Assembly (NCBI GenBank): GCA_036562635.1
Contig: DATCJU010000114.1
Span: forward strand, 5,876-69,875
Reading direction: 5' to 3'
From: DATCJU01 sp036562635
GTDB lineage: Bacteria > Actinomycetota > Actinomycetes > Mycobacteriales > Pseudonocardiaceae
Length of the DNA stretch: 64,000 bases
Under the pieces are notes generated by a model. That model was not told the origin of the DNA. It did not search any database and saw only the letters and a program-made list of their open reading frames with translations. A program made the position numbers and the translations under genes. Below are positions 8,156 to 16,608 of the stretch, one piece after another (the first letter of the stretch is position 1; every line of letters starts with the position of its first letter).

Positions 8156-9562
8156 TCAGCGGAACATGGTGTGCAGGAACTGGCGCCACCCGTGAAGCAG
8201 CTCGTCCCGGTCCATCCCGAACAACGTCCGAAGCCGGGTGTCCAGCTCCTCCCCGGAGACGGCGCCGATACCGGCGATCTGCCGGAACGCCTCCACCAGC
8301 CGGGGCTGTCCGATCACCTGTTCCAGGTACACCGCCAGCGACCACGACATCTGGTAGGCCAGGTCGAGCCGCTTGCCGCTGCTGTGGAACGCCGAGTCCT
8401 CGGGCAACGAGTCCGGCAGCTGCCCGGCACGCACCATCCGGGCGAGCTCGGGGGCGACCCGCTCCGGAGGCAGGGCGCTGTCGTGATAACCGACGTAGTC
8501 GGCGAATCCCTCCAACAGCCACATCGGCGTGCCGTCCACCGTGCTCGCCCGGGCCGCGACGTGGGTGATCTCGTGACGCAGCACCACGCGCAGCGCCGTG
8601 GTGGACAACCGGTCGGCCGCCTGTGGGTTGAGCACGACCCGGGCCCCTTCCACCACCCCGTGGTCCCGGTCCACCCGGTCGGCCACGGCGACGGCCGCGA
8701 TCCCGTCGACCGCGAACTCCACCCCTACGGTGGCCTGCAGCTCGGCGGAGGTCTCCGGGAGCAGGACCACCACCCGCCGGCTCCAGTCCGGTCCCCAGAC
8801 GGCGGTGACGTGCTGTACGGCGTCGTCGAGTTCCCGGGCCACCCGGCTGACGACGGCACGGTTGCCCGGGTGCCCCAGGACCAGGCCGTACTGGGTGGTC
8901 ACGGTGTGGACGGGACCGAAGTCCCACGGTCCGCGCCAGGTCCGGCGGCGCTGTGACCCCAGGGCCGTGTCCGAGGTCAGGTACCACCGCTCGCCGCGCC
9001 GGGCGAACAGGTAGCCCATGGGGCGCACCGTGGGCACCGGGTCGGCGGTGTAGGCGTAGCGCAGCTCCACGCGGGGTGCCCACAGCGCATCGGCCGGGGC
9101 GGTGCCGGGAGGCAGCACGGCGGGCACCTCGTCGTCCGGGTGGAGCAGGTAGGTCCACGCCCCGAGCGGAACGTCGGCCAGGTTGGCGAACAGCTGCCGC
9201 TGGGCCTGGCGGAAGGCCGGGTCGGCAGCCGGGTCCACGGTGGACATGAAGGCGGCCTCGTCGCGGTCGACCACCGCGCGTGCCCGCCTGTCGAGCAGCT
9301 CCCGGATCGCGACGGCGCGTTCCCGGTTCCACTCACCAGCCGAGCGGCCGGTGATCTCCACCGGCGGCGTGGTCGTCACGCCCGTCGGCGCCGTCGCCCG
9401 GCCCACGGGCGGCAGAAGCGGTTCGGCCGGTGGCAGCGACACCGTCGCGATCCCGGCGAGGAGCGCGACGGCGACCGCCGCGACCAGCCATTCCCGACAG
9501 CGGCCCAGACCCGGCACGCAGCGCATGGTACGGGTCGACCACCGATCCACCCCGATCTTCAC
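8156..9562 (-). CDS. Membrane-anchored HExxH putative metallopeptidase
   Basis: A 468-residue protein with one N-terminal membrane helix (about residues 25-43) and an exported remainder. A zinc-peptidase-like motif, HEITH (His330, Glu331, His334), is followed by WLLEGFADYVG, giving a third ligand candidate at Glu351 in the gluzincin pattern. The N-terminal half (about 75-210) has no recognised domain. It occupies the place of Rv2189c between pimB and ripC, which suggests a cell-envelope role. Its substrate is unknown and peptidase activity is unproven. The GTG at 9562 is used; an ATG at 9526 would still precede the membrane helix. Confidence 0.75.
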   Translation of the reverse strand: MKIGVDRWSTRTMRCVPGLGRCREWLVAAVAVALLAGIATVSLPPAEPLLPPVGRATAPTGVTTTPPVEITGRSAGEWNRERAVAIRELLDRRARAVVDRDEAAFMSTVDPAADPAFRQAQRQLFANLADVPLGAWTYLLHPDDEVPAVLPPGTAPADALWAPRVELRYAYTADPVPTVRPMGYLFARRGERWYLTSDTALGSQRRRTWRGPWDFGPVHTVTTQYGLVLGHPGNRAVVSRVARELDDAVQHVTAVWGPDWSRRVVVLLPETSAELQATVGVEFAVDGIAAVAVADRVDRDHGVVEGARVVLNPQAADRLSTTALRVVLRHEITHVAARASTVDGTPMWLLEGFADYVGYHDSALPPERVAPELARMVRAGQLPDSLPEDSAFHSSGKRLDLAYQMSWSLAVYLEQVIGQPRLVEAFRQIAGIGAVSGEELDTRLRTLFGMDRDELLHGWRQFLHTMFR

Positions 9563-9596
9563 CCGCCCGCGGCACGTCCGGCCCCGGTGTACGCGA

Positions 9597-9634
9597 CGGC
9601 CGGGTCGGCGTTCCGAGGAACACCGACCCGGCCG
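9597..9634 (-). terminator. ripC terminator hairpin
   Basis: Arms of 18 bases (9597-9614 and 9617-9634) pair with a single mismatch around a minimal loop. The hairpin lies in the 96-base gap after the ripC stop and before the next minus-strand gene. Confidence 0.7.
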
Positions 9635-9658
9635 CGTCCGGAAGTGGCGGTGGGTGGT

Positions 9659-10702
9659 TCAGCCCACCCGACGCGCCGTGTTGTAGGGCGCGCTGTTGAT
9701 CGAGGCGACCTTCACGGGCTGCCCCTCCTGGGGGGCGTGCACCATCTGGCCGTTGCCGATGTAGATGCCCACGTGACTGATCGGGTTGTAGAAGAAGACC
9801 AGGTCACCGGGCTGCAGCTGGTTGCGCGGCACCGGAACGCCCACGGTGGCCTGGGCACGGCTCGACCGGGGCAGGGTGATGCCGACCTGCTTGAACGAGT
9901 AGTAGACCAGGCCCGAGCAGTCGAACGAGTTGGGCCCCTCGGCGCCCCACTGGTAGGGCTTGCCGCGCTGGTTCAGTGCGATCTGCATGGCTTGGTAGGC
10001 CTTGCCGCTGCCGGGGGCGACCTTGATGTCGCCGTCGGCGATCGTGCCACCGCCCATGGCCCGGCGCTCGGCCTCGGTCAGTCGGTTGACCGCGGCCTTG
10101 GCCTCGTCGGCCTTCTTCTTGGCCTCGTCCTTGCGCTGGGCGGCCTCGGCCTCCAGCCGTGCCGCCTCCTCGGCGGCCCGGGTGGCACGTTCCTCGGCCT
10201 CACGGGCCTGCCGCTCGGCGGCCTCGGCCTGGTCCACCACGGCGCGCAGCCGGTCCAGTGCGGCCTTGTTGTCCGCCGCCAACAGGTCCAGAGCGGACAT
10301 CTGCTCCAGGAACTCCTGCGGCGACTCGCTCACCAGCAGAGCGGCCAGCTGGTTGAACCGTGCGCCCTGGTACGAGGCGCTGGCCAGCTTGTCCACCTGG
10401 ACCCGGAACTCGGCCTCGGCGGCCCGGGCCTCCTCGGCCGCCTTCCTGGCCTGCTCGGCGTCCTGCTTGGCCTTCTCCTGTTCCTGCTGGCGGGCCGCGA
10501 GCTCGTCCTTCGCCTTGTGCCACTCCTCGGTGAGCATCTCCAGCTCACGGGTGAGCTCCTGGGCCCGCTTCTGGGCTTCGGAAACAGTGGTGGGGTTCTC
10601 GGGGTCCGCGACCGCCGGGGCGGGGGCTATGCCCACCATCGTGGCCACGGCCACCGCCGCGAGCGCCCCGCGCATCGCGCGCTTTAGTCGATGCGACGCC
10701 AC
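9659..10702 (-). CDS. ripC: NlpC/P60 peptidoglycan endopeptidase (RipC-like)
   Basis: A 347-residue exported enzyme that cuts peptide stems of peptidoglycan. A signal peptide (residues 1-32, ending APAVA) is followed by a long charged coiled coil (about 38-215) and a C-terminal NlpC/P60 domain (about 228-347). Cys262 (in DCSG), His310 and His322 are the probable catalytic residues. In related proteins the coiled coil holds the enzyme inactive until an FtsEX-type partner activates it. The GTG at 10702 has GAGGAG upstream. The leader contains a probable c-di-AMP riboswitch. Position matches Rv2190c. Confidence 0.93.
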   Translation of the reverse strand: MASHRLKRAMRGALAAVAVATMVGIAPAPAVADPENPTTVSEAQKRAQELTRELEMLTEEWHKAKDELAARQQEQEKAKQDAEQARKAAEEARAAEAEFRVQVDKLASASYQGARFNQLAALLVSESPQEFLEQMSALDLLAADNKAALDRLRAVVDQAEAAERQAREAEERATRAAEEAARLEAEAAQRKDEAKKKADEAKAAVNRLTEAERRAMGGGTIADGDIKVAPGSGKAYQAMQIALNQRGKPYQWGAEGPNSFDCSGLVYYSFKQVGITLPRSSRAQATVGVPVPRNQLQPGDLVFFYNPISHVGIYIGNGQMVHAPQEGQPVKVASINSAPYNTARRVG

Positions 10703-10727
10703 GTCGCGCGTAACTCCTCACGTTCTC

Positions 10728-10862
10728 GTGCCGCCTACCGGATATGGGGTCGTCGGGCCGAAAGGAGCTCTGCCAGTCGGAACACAGCACCTTCCGACCG
10801 GACTCACCCACGGACCTGGGTCCCCGGTTCGGCTCCCCGACTAGCCGATTCGGCGGCGCCCT
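10728..10862 (-). ncRNA. Probable c-di-AMP (ydaO-type) riboswitch in the ripC leader
   Basis: Read on the minus strand, the ripC leader contains the hallmarks of the ydaO/yuaA class in order: CCGCCGAATCGG, then CGGGGAGCCGAACCGGGGAC, then GTGGGTGAGTCCGG, and near the end CCGGTAGGCGGCACGAGAA. It stops 25 bases before the GTG and covers the ribosome site region. This class binds cyclic di-AMP and in actinomycetes commonly precedes genes for cell-wall hydrolases. Boundaries are approximate. Confidence 0.72.
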
Positions 10863-10970
10863 GCGTGCTGCCCACTGTGGACAGCTGCCCGCCGCAAGGT
10901 CGCGGTTAGATTACGAAAGGCGAAGGAATGCGTCCATAGCTGGTGGCCCAAAAATGTGAAACCGTACACA

Positions 10971-10982
10971 TGAACTAGTTCA
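10971..10982. promoter_or_regulatory. 12-bp palindrome upstream of ripC
   Basis: TGAACTAGTTCA is a perfect palindrome about 110 bases upstream of the riboswitch, beside a TACGGT hexamer (10962-10967, minus strand) that could be the ripC -10 element. It could be an operator. The rest of 10983-11124 shows no gene. Confidence 0.3.
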
Positions 10983-11124
10983 CACCAGCGATTTACACGA
11001 AGCGTGGTCACTCGATCGCATTGCGTCGACACACGACGAAATCATTGACTCCGGAAGAATCACCGCGCCCGGCATCGTCACACACCACGCACCCGAACGA
11101 GTGCCCCCGCCGGGGTGGCCCGAA

Positions 11125-12564
11125 TCAGATCCGGGCCAGCCGGGCCAACAACACGGAGGACGGTACCGGATGGGCACCGCGACGCCGCACCGAGTCCGCC
11201 ACCGCCCGGTCCGAGGTCACCACCACCACCGGACGTCCTTCCGGCTCCGCCGCCACCAGGGCGCGAATCACGTCGTCCGCCAGTACCCCGGGATCACTGA
11301 ACAACACCCGGACACCGCGGGGTGCCGCAGCCGGCATCGCCACCACCCCGGCCCCGTCGAACACCACGGTCACCTCGGCCCGGGTCCTGGCCGCCAGCGC
11401 AGCGAGCTGGTGCACCAGTCGATCCCGTTGGTCGGCCAGGGGAAGATCCGGATAACCGGACTTGGTCACGTTGTAGCCGTCCACCACCAGATGCACGGCA
11501 GGCAGGGCCAGCAACCGGTCCAGCGCGGCCGGGTCCTCCACCCGGCCGACCGTCCCCTGCGGCGGGGTGGCACCCCGCACCAGATCCGCCGGCCGGGGGC
11601 CGGTGCCACCCAGGGCGAGTTCACGGCGCAGCCCGGACACCGCTCCGGCCAGCGTCTCCACCAACAACGCCAACCGCACCTCGTCGGCCTGCCGGGCCTC
11701 CCGCGCCGACTGCCGGGCCACCTCCGCGTCCGCCAGCGCCCTGGCCGCCCTGGCTCGCTCGGTCTCCGCCTGCGCCAGCGCCCGGTCCCGTTCGGCGATC
11801 AACGCCTCCCTGGCGGCCTCCGCCTCCTGCCGGGTGCGCTCCAGCTCGGCCCGGGCGGCCTCGGCCTCGTCCCGGGCCTGCTTCAGCCGCACCCCCTGCT
11901 CCCGCAGGCGCCGACGGAGCCGATCCGCCTCGGCCTCCACGTCCTGACGGGCCGCCTCGGCCGCACCGCGCAGACGGTCCAGCTCGGCACGTAGTCGTTC
12001 CACCTCGGCGGCGAGTCGGTCCGCCCGGGCCAACGCGGCATCCCGCTCCGCCCGGAGCTGGGCGTTCTCCTCCCGCTCGGTGAGTGTGCGCAGCAGGTCG
12101 GCAGCGACCGGATCACCCTGGAGCACCGCGGCCGCCGCCGCGGCGACCGGGTCGTCCGCGTCGACCCGGAGCTGCTCGGGCTGGTGCTCCTGGTACCACT
12201 GGGTCACCGCCATCCGGAAGGTGGCCGACTCGCGCAACCCGGTCACCAGAGGCCCAGCACCGAGCCGGGCCCGCTTCGCCGGGGCGAACCGGGCCACCGG
12301 ACGCACCGCGGCGGGAATGTCCAGTGGCGCCAACGAACCCACGGCGGTGGCGGCGAACTCGGCGAGCCGCGATCGCACCGCCTCCGGGAGGTGGTCCCAG
12401 TCCACCCCGGATTCCTCGTTGGCGGGCTCGGCGTCGGCCGAACGTCGAACGGAGGACCCGGGAACAGCAGAACCGGCCGCGGAACCCGGCGCATCCACTG
12501 TGGACGTCTCCTCCGGTTCCACGGCTCCGGCGTGCTGGCCGGTCTCCCGCGGCGAGGCAATCAC
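11125..12564 (-). CDS. Coiled-coil NYN/PIN-domain (YacP-like) protein
   Basis: About 479 residues. Residues 30-150 form an Ala-rich helical region, and about 155-290 a long coiled coil of Glu/Arg/Ala heptads. The C-terminal 145 residues form a NYN/YacP domain, seen as HLVVDGYNVTKSGYP, VVFDGAG and VVVVTSDRAVADSVRRRG. NYN domains have the PIN-like nuclease fold with acidic metal-binding residues (Asp in VDGYN, Asp in FDGAG, Asp in TSDR), all present here. RNA cleavage is likely from the family, but the target is unknown. A TAGCCT -10 hexamer ends six bases before GTG 12564; a GTG at 12570 touches the hexamer and is less likely to start translation. Confidence 0.82.
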   Translation of the reverse strand: MIASPRETGQHAGAVEPEETSTVDAPGSAAGSAVPGSSVRRSADAEPANEESGVDWDHLPEAVRSRLAEFAATAVGSLAPLDIPAAVRPVARFAPAKRARLGAGPLVTGLRESATFRMAVTQWYQEHQPEQLRVDADDPVAAAAAAVLQGDPVAADLLRTLTEREENAQLRAERDAALARADRLAAEVERLRAELDRLRGAAEAARQDVEAEADRLRRRLREQGVRLKQARDEAEAARAELERTRQEAEAAREALIAERDRALAQAETERARAARALADAEVARQSAREARQADEVRLALLVETLAGAVSGLRRELALGGTGPRPADLVRGATPPQGTVGRVEDPAALDRLLALPAVHLVVDGYNVTKSGYPDLPLADQRDRLVHQLAALAARTRAEVTVVFDGAGVVAMPAAAPRGVRVLFSDPGVLADDVIRALVAAEPEGRPVVVVTSDRAVADSVRRRGAHPVPSSVLLARLARI

Positions 12565-12570
12565 CCCCAC

Positions 12571-12576
12571 AGGCTA
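12571..12576 (-). promoter_or_regulatory. -10 element for leaderless NYN gene
   Basis: TAGCCT on the minus strand with a six-base spacer to GTG 12564. It lies in the divergent promoter region shared with the DEDDh exonuclease gene. Confidence 0.5.
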
Positions 12577-12658
12577 GTGGACCGCCGCCGCGCCCCGTTC
12601 GCAACCGCACCGTGTTCCGCTGGCCGCAGCCGAGACCCGCCCTGTCGGTACCAGGACC

Positions 12659-12664
12659 TACCGT
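12659..12664 (+). promoter_or_regulatory. -10 element for leaderless DEDDh-UvrC-like gene
   Basis: TACCGT with an eight-base spacer to ATG 12673; no Shine-Dalgarno sequence is visible. Confidence 0.5.
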
Positions 12665-12672
12665 TGCCTGCG

Positions 12673-14403
12673 ATGAGCACCGCCGGAACACCACCGACCC
12701 CACCCGCCCAGCTCTCGTTCGACATGCTGGGCACCCCGCTGCGCGAGGTCACCTTCGTGGTGGTGGACCTGGAGACCACGGGCGGGCGCAGCGACCGTGA
12801 CGCCATCACCGAGATCGGCGCGGTGAAGATACGGGGCGGCGAGGTGCTCGGCGAGTTCGCCACCCTGGTCGACCCCGAGCGGGACATCCCCCCGGCGGTG
12901 GTCGCCCTCACCGGTATCACCCAGGCCATGGTCACCGGGGCGCCCCGCCTGGCCTCGGTGCTCCCGGCCTTCCTGGAGTTCGCCGCGGGCTCGGTCCTGG
13001 TCGCGCACAACGCCGGGTTCGACATCGGGTTCCTCAGGGCCGCCTGCGAACGGCTGGGCCACCCCTGGCCCAGGCCACCCGTGGTGTGCACGGTGCGTCT
13101 GGCCCGGCGGACGCTCACCCGGGACGAGGCACCCAGCTGCCGACTGTCGGCGCTGGCCCGGCTCTTCCGCACCCGGACCCGTCCCGAGCACCGCGCCCTG
13201 GCCGATGCCCGAACCACGGTCGAGGTGCTGCACCACCTGCTGGAACGCGCGGGATCGCTGGGAGTGCACTCCCTGGAGGAACTGCTCGACTTCCTGCCCG
13301 ACGTCACCCCACAACAACGGAGCAAACGGCACCTGGCCGCCGACCTGCCCCACGCCCCCGGCGTGTACCTGTTCCGCGGGCCCGCCGACGAGGTGCTCTA
13401 CGTGGGCACCGCCACCGATCTGCGACGTCGGGTCCGGCAGTACTTCACCGCGGCCGAGACCAGGCGCCGGATCCGGGAGATGGTGGCCCTGGCCGAGCGG
13501 GTGGACGTGATCGAGTGCGCCCACGCCCTGGAGGCCGAGGTACGGGAACTGCGTCTGCTGGCCGCACACGCCCCCCGTTACAACCGCAGGTCCACGTTCC
13601 CCCAGCGCACGTGGTGGGTGACGCTCACCGACGAGGCCTTCCCCCGGCTGTCCGTCGCACACCGGCCCCGAGGGGAGGGTGTGCTCGGCCCGTTCCACTC
13701 CCGCACCGCGGCCGCCGAGGCGGTGGAGGTGTTGCAGGAGGCGGTGCCGCTACGCCGCTGCACCCTGCGCATTCCCGCACGCGATCCCCGGGGTACACCG
13801 TGTGTGCTGGCGGAACTGGACCGCTGTGCCGCGCCGTGCGCCGGACGGCAGAGCGTCGAGGAGTACTCCCCTGCCGTCCACGAGCTGCGCGAGCTGGTCG
13901 ACGGGGCGTCCGACGTGGCGCTGCGCCGGCTGCTGGACCGACTGGAACGGACGGCGCTGGCCGAACGCTTCGAGGAGGCGGCCGCCCAGCGGGACCGGTT
14001 GGCCGCCCTGGTGCGGGTGCTGGCCCGCCGACAGCGGCTGGCCGCGCTGGCCGCCGTGGAGGAACTGGTGGCGGCCCACCCGGACGGGGACGGCGGCTGG
14101 GAGCTGGCCGTGGTGCGCCACGGCCGACTCGCCTCGGCGGGGGTGGCACGCCGCGGGGTCCCACCGATGCCCGTCGTGGAACAGCTGGTGGCCGCCGCCG
14201 AGACCGTGCTGCCCGGCCCCGGCCCGTTGCTCGGCACCCCGGTCGACGAGATCACGGTGGTGTACCGCTGGCTCACCCGCCCGGGCACCCGACTGGTCCG
14301 CACCAGCCGACCGTGGGGTGAGCCGGCCCGCGGTGCGGGATCCTGGTTGGCCTGGGCGGATCTGGCGGCCGAGGGCCGTGCCGGCTATGCCGCGGCCGAC
14401 TGA
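12673..14403 (+). CDS. DEDDh 3'-5' exonuclease fused to UvrC-like GIY-YIG half
   Basis: A 576-residue fusion. Residues about 25-195 form a DEDDh exonuclease like the DNA polymerase III epsilon subunit: DLETTG, AHNAGFDIGFL and EHRALADA. Residues about 215-300 form a GIY-YIG endonuclease domain (APGVYLFRG, LYVGTATDLRRR). Residues 300-500 match the middle of UvrC, with a cysteine-containing RCAAPCAGR segment and a UVR-like FEEAAAQRDRL helix. The UvrC C-terminal RNase H-like and helix-hairpin-helix parts are absent. It is equivalent in position to Rv2191. A DNA repair or processing role is likely; the real substrate is unknown. Confidence 0.9.
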   Translation: MSTAGTPPTPPAQLSFDMLGTPLREVTFVVVDLETTGGRSDRDAITEIGAVKIRGGEVLGEFATLVDPERDIPPAVVALTGITQAMVTGAPRLASVLPAFLEFAAGSVLVAHNAGFDIGFLRAACERLGHPWPRPPVVCTVRLARRTLTRDEAPSCRLSALARLFRTRTRPEHRALADARTTVEVLHHLLERAGSLGVHSLEELLDFLPDVTPQQRSKRHLAADLPHAPGVYLFRGPADEVLYVGTATDLRRRVRQYFTAAETRRRIREMVALAERVDVIECAHALEAEVRELRLLAAHAPRYNRRSTFPQRTWWVTLTDEAFPRLSVAHRPRGEGVLGPFHSRTAAAEAVEVLQEAVPLRRCTLRIPARDPRGTPCVLAELDRCAAPCAGRQSVEEYSPAVHELRELVDGASDVALRRLLDRLERTALAERFEEAAAQRDRLAALVRVLARRQRLAALAAVEELVAAHPDGDGGWELAVVRHGRLASAGVARRGVPPMPVVEQLVAAAETVLPGPGPLLGTPVDEITVVYRWLTRPGTRLVRTSRPWGEPARGAGSWLAWADLAAEGRAGYAAAD

Positions 14404-14434
14404 CCACACCGGATACCCCTCCCCGGGAGATGAC

Positions 14435-14440
14435 TAGGAT
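14435..14440 (+). promoter_or_regulatory. Putative -10 element for the Lrp-type gene
   Basis: TAGGAT, 34 bases before GTG 14475. A start site near 14447 would leave a short leader containing the AGGAGGT ribosome site. Confidence 0.4.
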
Positions 14441-14474
14441 CTGGCCACCGACGCCCGCCGACGAGGAGGTCCAG

Positions 14475-14762
14475 GTGATCAAAGCGATCGTGCTGATCCA
14501 GGCCGCGGCAGACCGGATCCCGGAGACCGCCCAGGCGATCGCCGACATCGACGGTGTGGCCGAGGTGTACTCGTGCGCCGGTGACGTCGATCTCATCGCG
14601 GTGATCCAGGTCAACGAACACGAGCAGCTCGCCGAACTGATTCCCGGCCGGATCAGCAAGGTGCCGGGCGTGCTGAGCACCGACACCCATATCGCGTTCC
14701 GGTCCTACTCCCGGCGGGACACCGAAGCCACCTTCGCCATCGGGGTCGACGACGCCGACTGA
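14475..14762 (+). CDS. Stand-alone Lrp/AsnC ligand-binding (RAM) domain protein
   Basis: A 95-residue protein consisting only of the alpha-beta effector-binding domain of Lrp/AsnC regulators (VIKAIVLIQ, GVAEVYSCAGDVDLIAVIQV, DTHIAF). It lacks the helix-turn-helix half. The GTG at 14475 has AGGAGGT (14464-14470) in front; an upstream ATG at 14430 has none. Stand-alone RAM proteins may sense amino acids by assembling with full-length Lrp proteins or alone. It sits between the DEDDh gene and the bc1 operon and ends at a perfect hairpin. Confidence 0.85.
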   Translation: MIKAIVLIQAAADRIPETAQAIADIDGVAEVYSCAGDVDLIAVIQVNEHEQLAELIPGRISKVPGVLSTDTHIAFRSYSRRDTEATFAIGVDDAD

Positions 14763-14863
14763 CCCTTCCGCGTCCACCGGGCCGGCTCCGACACCGACGG
14801 ACCTGCGGAACCGGCCCGGTACGACCGCGTGCCCGCCCCAAGGATCCGGAGAGACGACGAACA

Positions 14864-14901
14864 GCGAGGGGCCCGGAACCGAATGGTTCCGGGCCCCTCG
14901 C
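14864..14901. terminator. Bidirectional terminator between the Lrp-type gene and qcrB
   Basis: A perfect 17-bp stem (14864-14880 with 14885-14901) is closed by a GAAT tetraloop. It serves the convergent ends of the RAM gene and the ctaE-qcrCAB operon. Confidence 0.85.
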
Positions 14902-14925
14902 CTGTCGGTCTTCGGGTCGACCGGG

Positions 14926-16608
14926 TCAGTCCTTGGGCTGCTGCGGCTTGCCCGCCAGCTCCTTGCTCTGCGCGGGCCCGGCCGCCTGCTCGGTCAGAGC
15001 GCTCGTCCCGGTGGCACCGGTCTCGGCGCGTGCCCGCTCCAGGGCGGCGACCTCCTCCGGCGGGTCGGGGCGCAGGAAGCTGCCCGGCACCGGGTGACCG
15101 GCGGAACCCAGCTTGTTCATCTTCTTGGGCACCGGAGCACCCTGGTAGGGCAGCGGGACCGGGTGGCCGTGGTCGTCCACCGGGCCCAGCGGCTGGTGCA
15201 CCTCGATGAACTCGCCGTGCGGCAGCCGCTTGATGATGCCCGTCTCGACACCGTGCTCCAGCACCTCACGGTCCGAACGCTGCAGACCCAGGCAGATCCG
15301 GTAGGTCACCCAGTAGGCGATCGGCGGCGCGATCAGCAGGCCGATCCGGCCGATCCAGGTCATCGCGTTCAGCGAGATGTGGAACTTGTCCGCGATGATG
15401 TCGTTCGCACCGGAGAGCAGCAGCACCATGAAGAACGTGATGGCCATCATGCCCAGGCTGGTGCGCACGGGCACGTCACGCGGGCGCTGCAGCAGGTTGT
15501 GGTGCGCGTAGTCCTTGGTCAGCCGACGCTCGATCCACGGGTACAGCGCGGCCACGGTGAACATGGCACCGGGCAGGACCACGGTGGGCCAGAACACCGC
15601 CGGGATCATGTAGTTGCCCAGGTACAGCTCCCAGGCCGGCCAGAGTCGGGTGGACCCGTCCAGCCAGATGACGTACCAGTCCGGCTGCGAACCCGCCGAC
15701 ACCTGGGCCGCGTTGTAGGGGCCGAAGTTCCAGATCGGGTTGATCTGGAACAGACCACCCAGCAGCGCGAGCACACCGGTGGTGACCACGAAGAAGCCGC
15801 CGGCCTTCGCCGCGAACGTCGGCAGGATGCGGACGCCCACGACGTTGGTCTCCTTGCGGCCCACACCCGGGAACTGGGTGTGCTTCTGGTACCAGACCAG
15901 ACCCACGTGCACCGCGATCAGGGCGAGGATGATGCCCGGGATCAGCAGCACGTGCACGACGTACAGGCGCGGGATGATCAGGTCGCCGACGAACTCGCCA
16001 CCGAAGACCAGCCAGTGCAGCCAGGTGCCGATCACCGGGATCGACAGGATGATGCCGGACATGATCCGCAGACCGGTGCCGGACAGCAGGTCGTCCGGCA
16101 GCGAGTAACCGGCGAAGCCCTCGGCCAGGCCCAGGGTGAACAGGCCGATACCGATCACCCAGTTGACCTCACGCGGCCGCCGGAACGCACCGGTGAAGAA
16201 CACCCGGAACATGTGGGCGGTCAGCGAGGCCATGAACAGCAGGGCGGCCCAGTGGTGCACCTGACGCGCGAACAGACCGCCACGCACCTCGAAGGAGATC
16301 TCCAAGGCGGTCTCGAACGCACGCGACATGTGCACGCCGCGCAGGTTGTCGAACGGGCCGTCGTAGACGACCTCCGACATGGAGGGGTCGAAGAACAGCG
16401 TCAGGTAGGTACCCGACAGCAACAGGATGATGAAGCTGTACAGGGCGATCTCGCCCAGCATGAAGGACCAGTGCGTCGGGAAGACCTTGTTGAGCTGTCG
16501 ACGCAGTCCTGCGGCCACGTGGAACCGGTCGTCGGTCCACCTGGCCACCGAGCCCGCCGCGCGGCTCGCCGCGCTGGCCGGCTTCGTGGGCGTGGTGATG
16601 GCACTCAT
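14926..16608 (-). CDS. qcrB: Cytochrome bc1 complex cytochrome b subunit
   Basis: A 560-residue integral membrane protein of the menaquinol:cytochrome c reductase. Haem-ligand histidines lie in RQVHHWAALLF and LTAHMF and in the paired helix YVVHVLL...IAVHVG. The C-terminal extension beyond the usual eight helices is typical of actinobacteria, where bc1 forms a supercomplex with the aa3 oxidase. Its ATG shares four bases (ATGA) with the qcrA stop codon, so translation is coupled. It is the last gene of ctaE-qcrC-qcrA-qcrB. Confidence 0.97.
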   Translation of the reverse strand: MSAITTPTKPASAASRAAGSVARWTDDRFHVAAGLRRQLNKVFPTHWSFMLGEIALYSFIILLLSGTYLTLFFDPSMSEVVYDGPFDNLRGVHMSRAFETALEISFEVRGGLFARQVHHWAALLFMASLTAHMFRVFFTGAFRRPREVNWVIGIGLFTLGLAEGFAGYSLPDDLLSGTGLRIMSGIILSIPVIGTWLHWLVFGGEFVGDLIIPRLYVVHVLLIPGIILALIAVHVGLVWYQKHTQFPGVGRKETNVVGVRILPTFAAKAGGFFVVTTGVLALLGGLFQINPIWNFGPYNAAQVSAGSQPDWYVIWLDGSTRLWPAWELYLGNYMIPAVFWPTVVLPGAMFTVAALYPWIERRLTKDYAHHNLLQRPRDVPVRTSLGMMAITFFMVLLLSGANDIIADKFHISLNAMTWIGRIGLLIAPPIAYWVTYRICLGLQRSDREVLEHGVETGIIKRLPHGEFIEVHQPLGPVDDHGHPVPLPYQGAPVPKKMNKLGSAGHPVPGSFLRPDPPEEVAALERARAETGATGTSALTEQAAGPAQSKELAGKPQQPKD

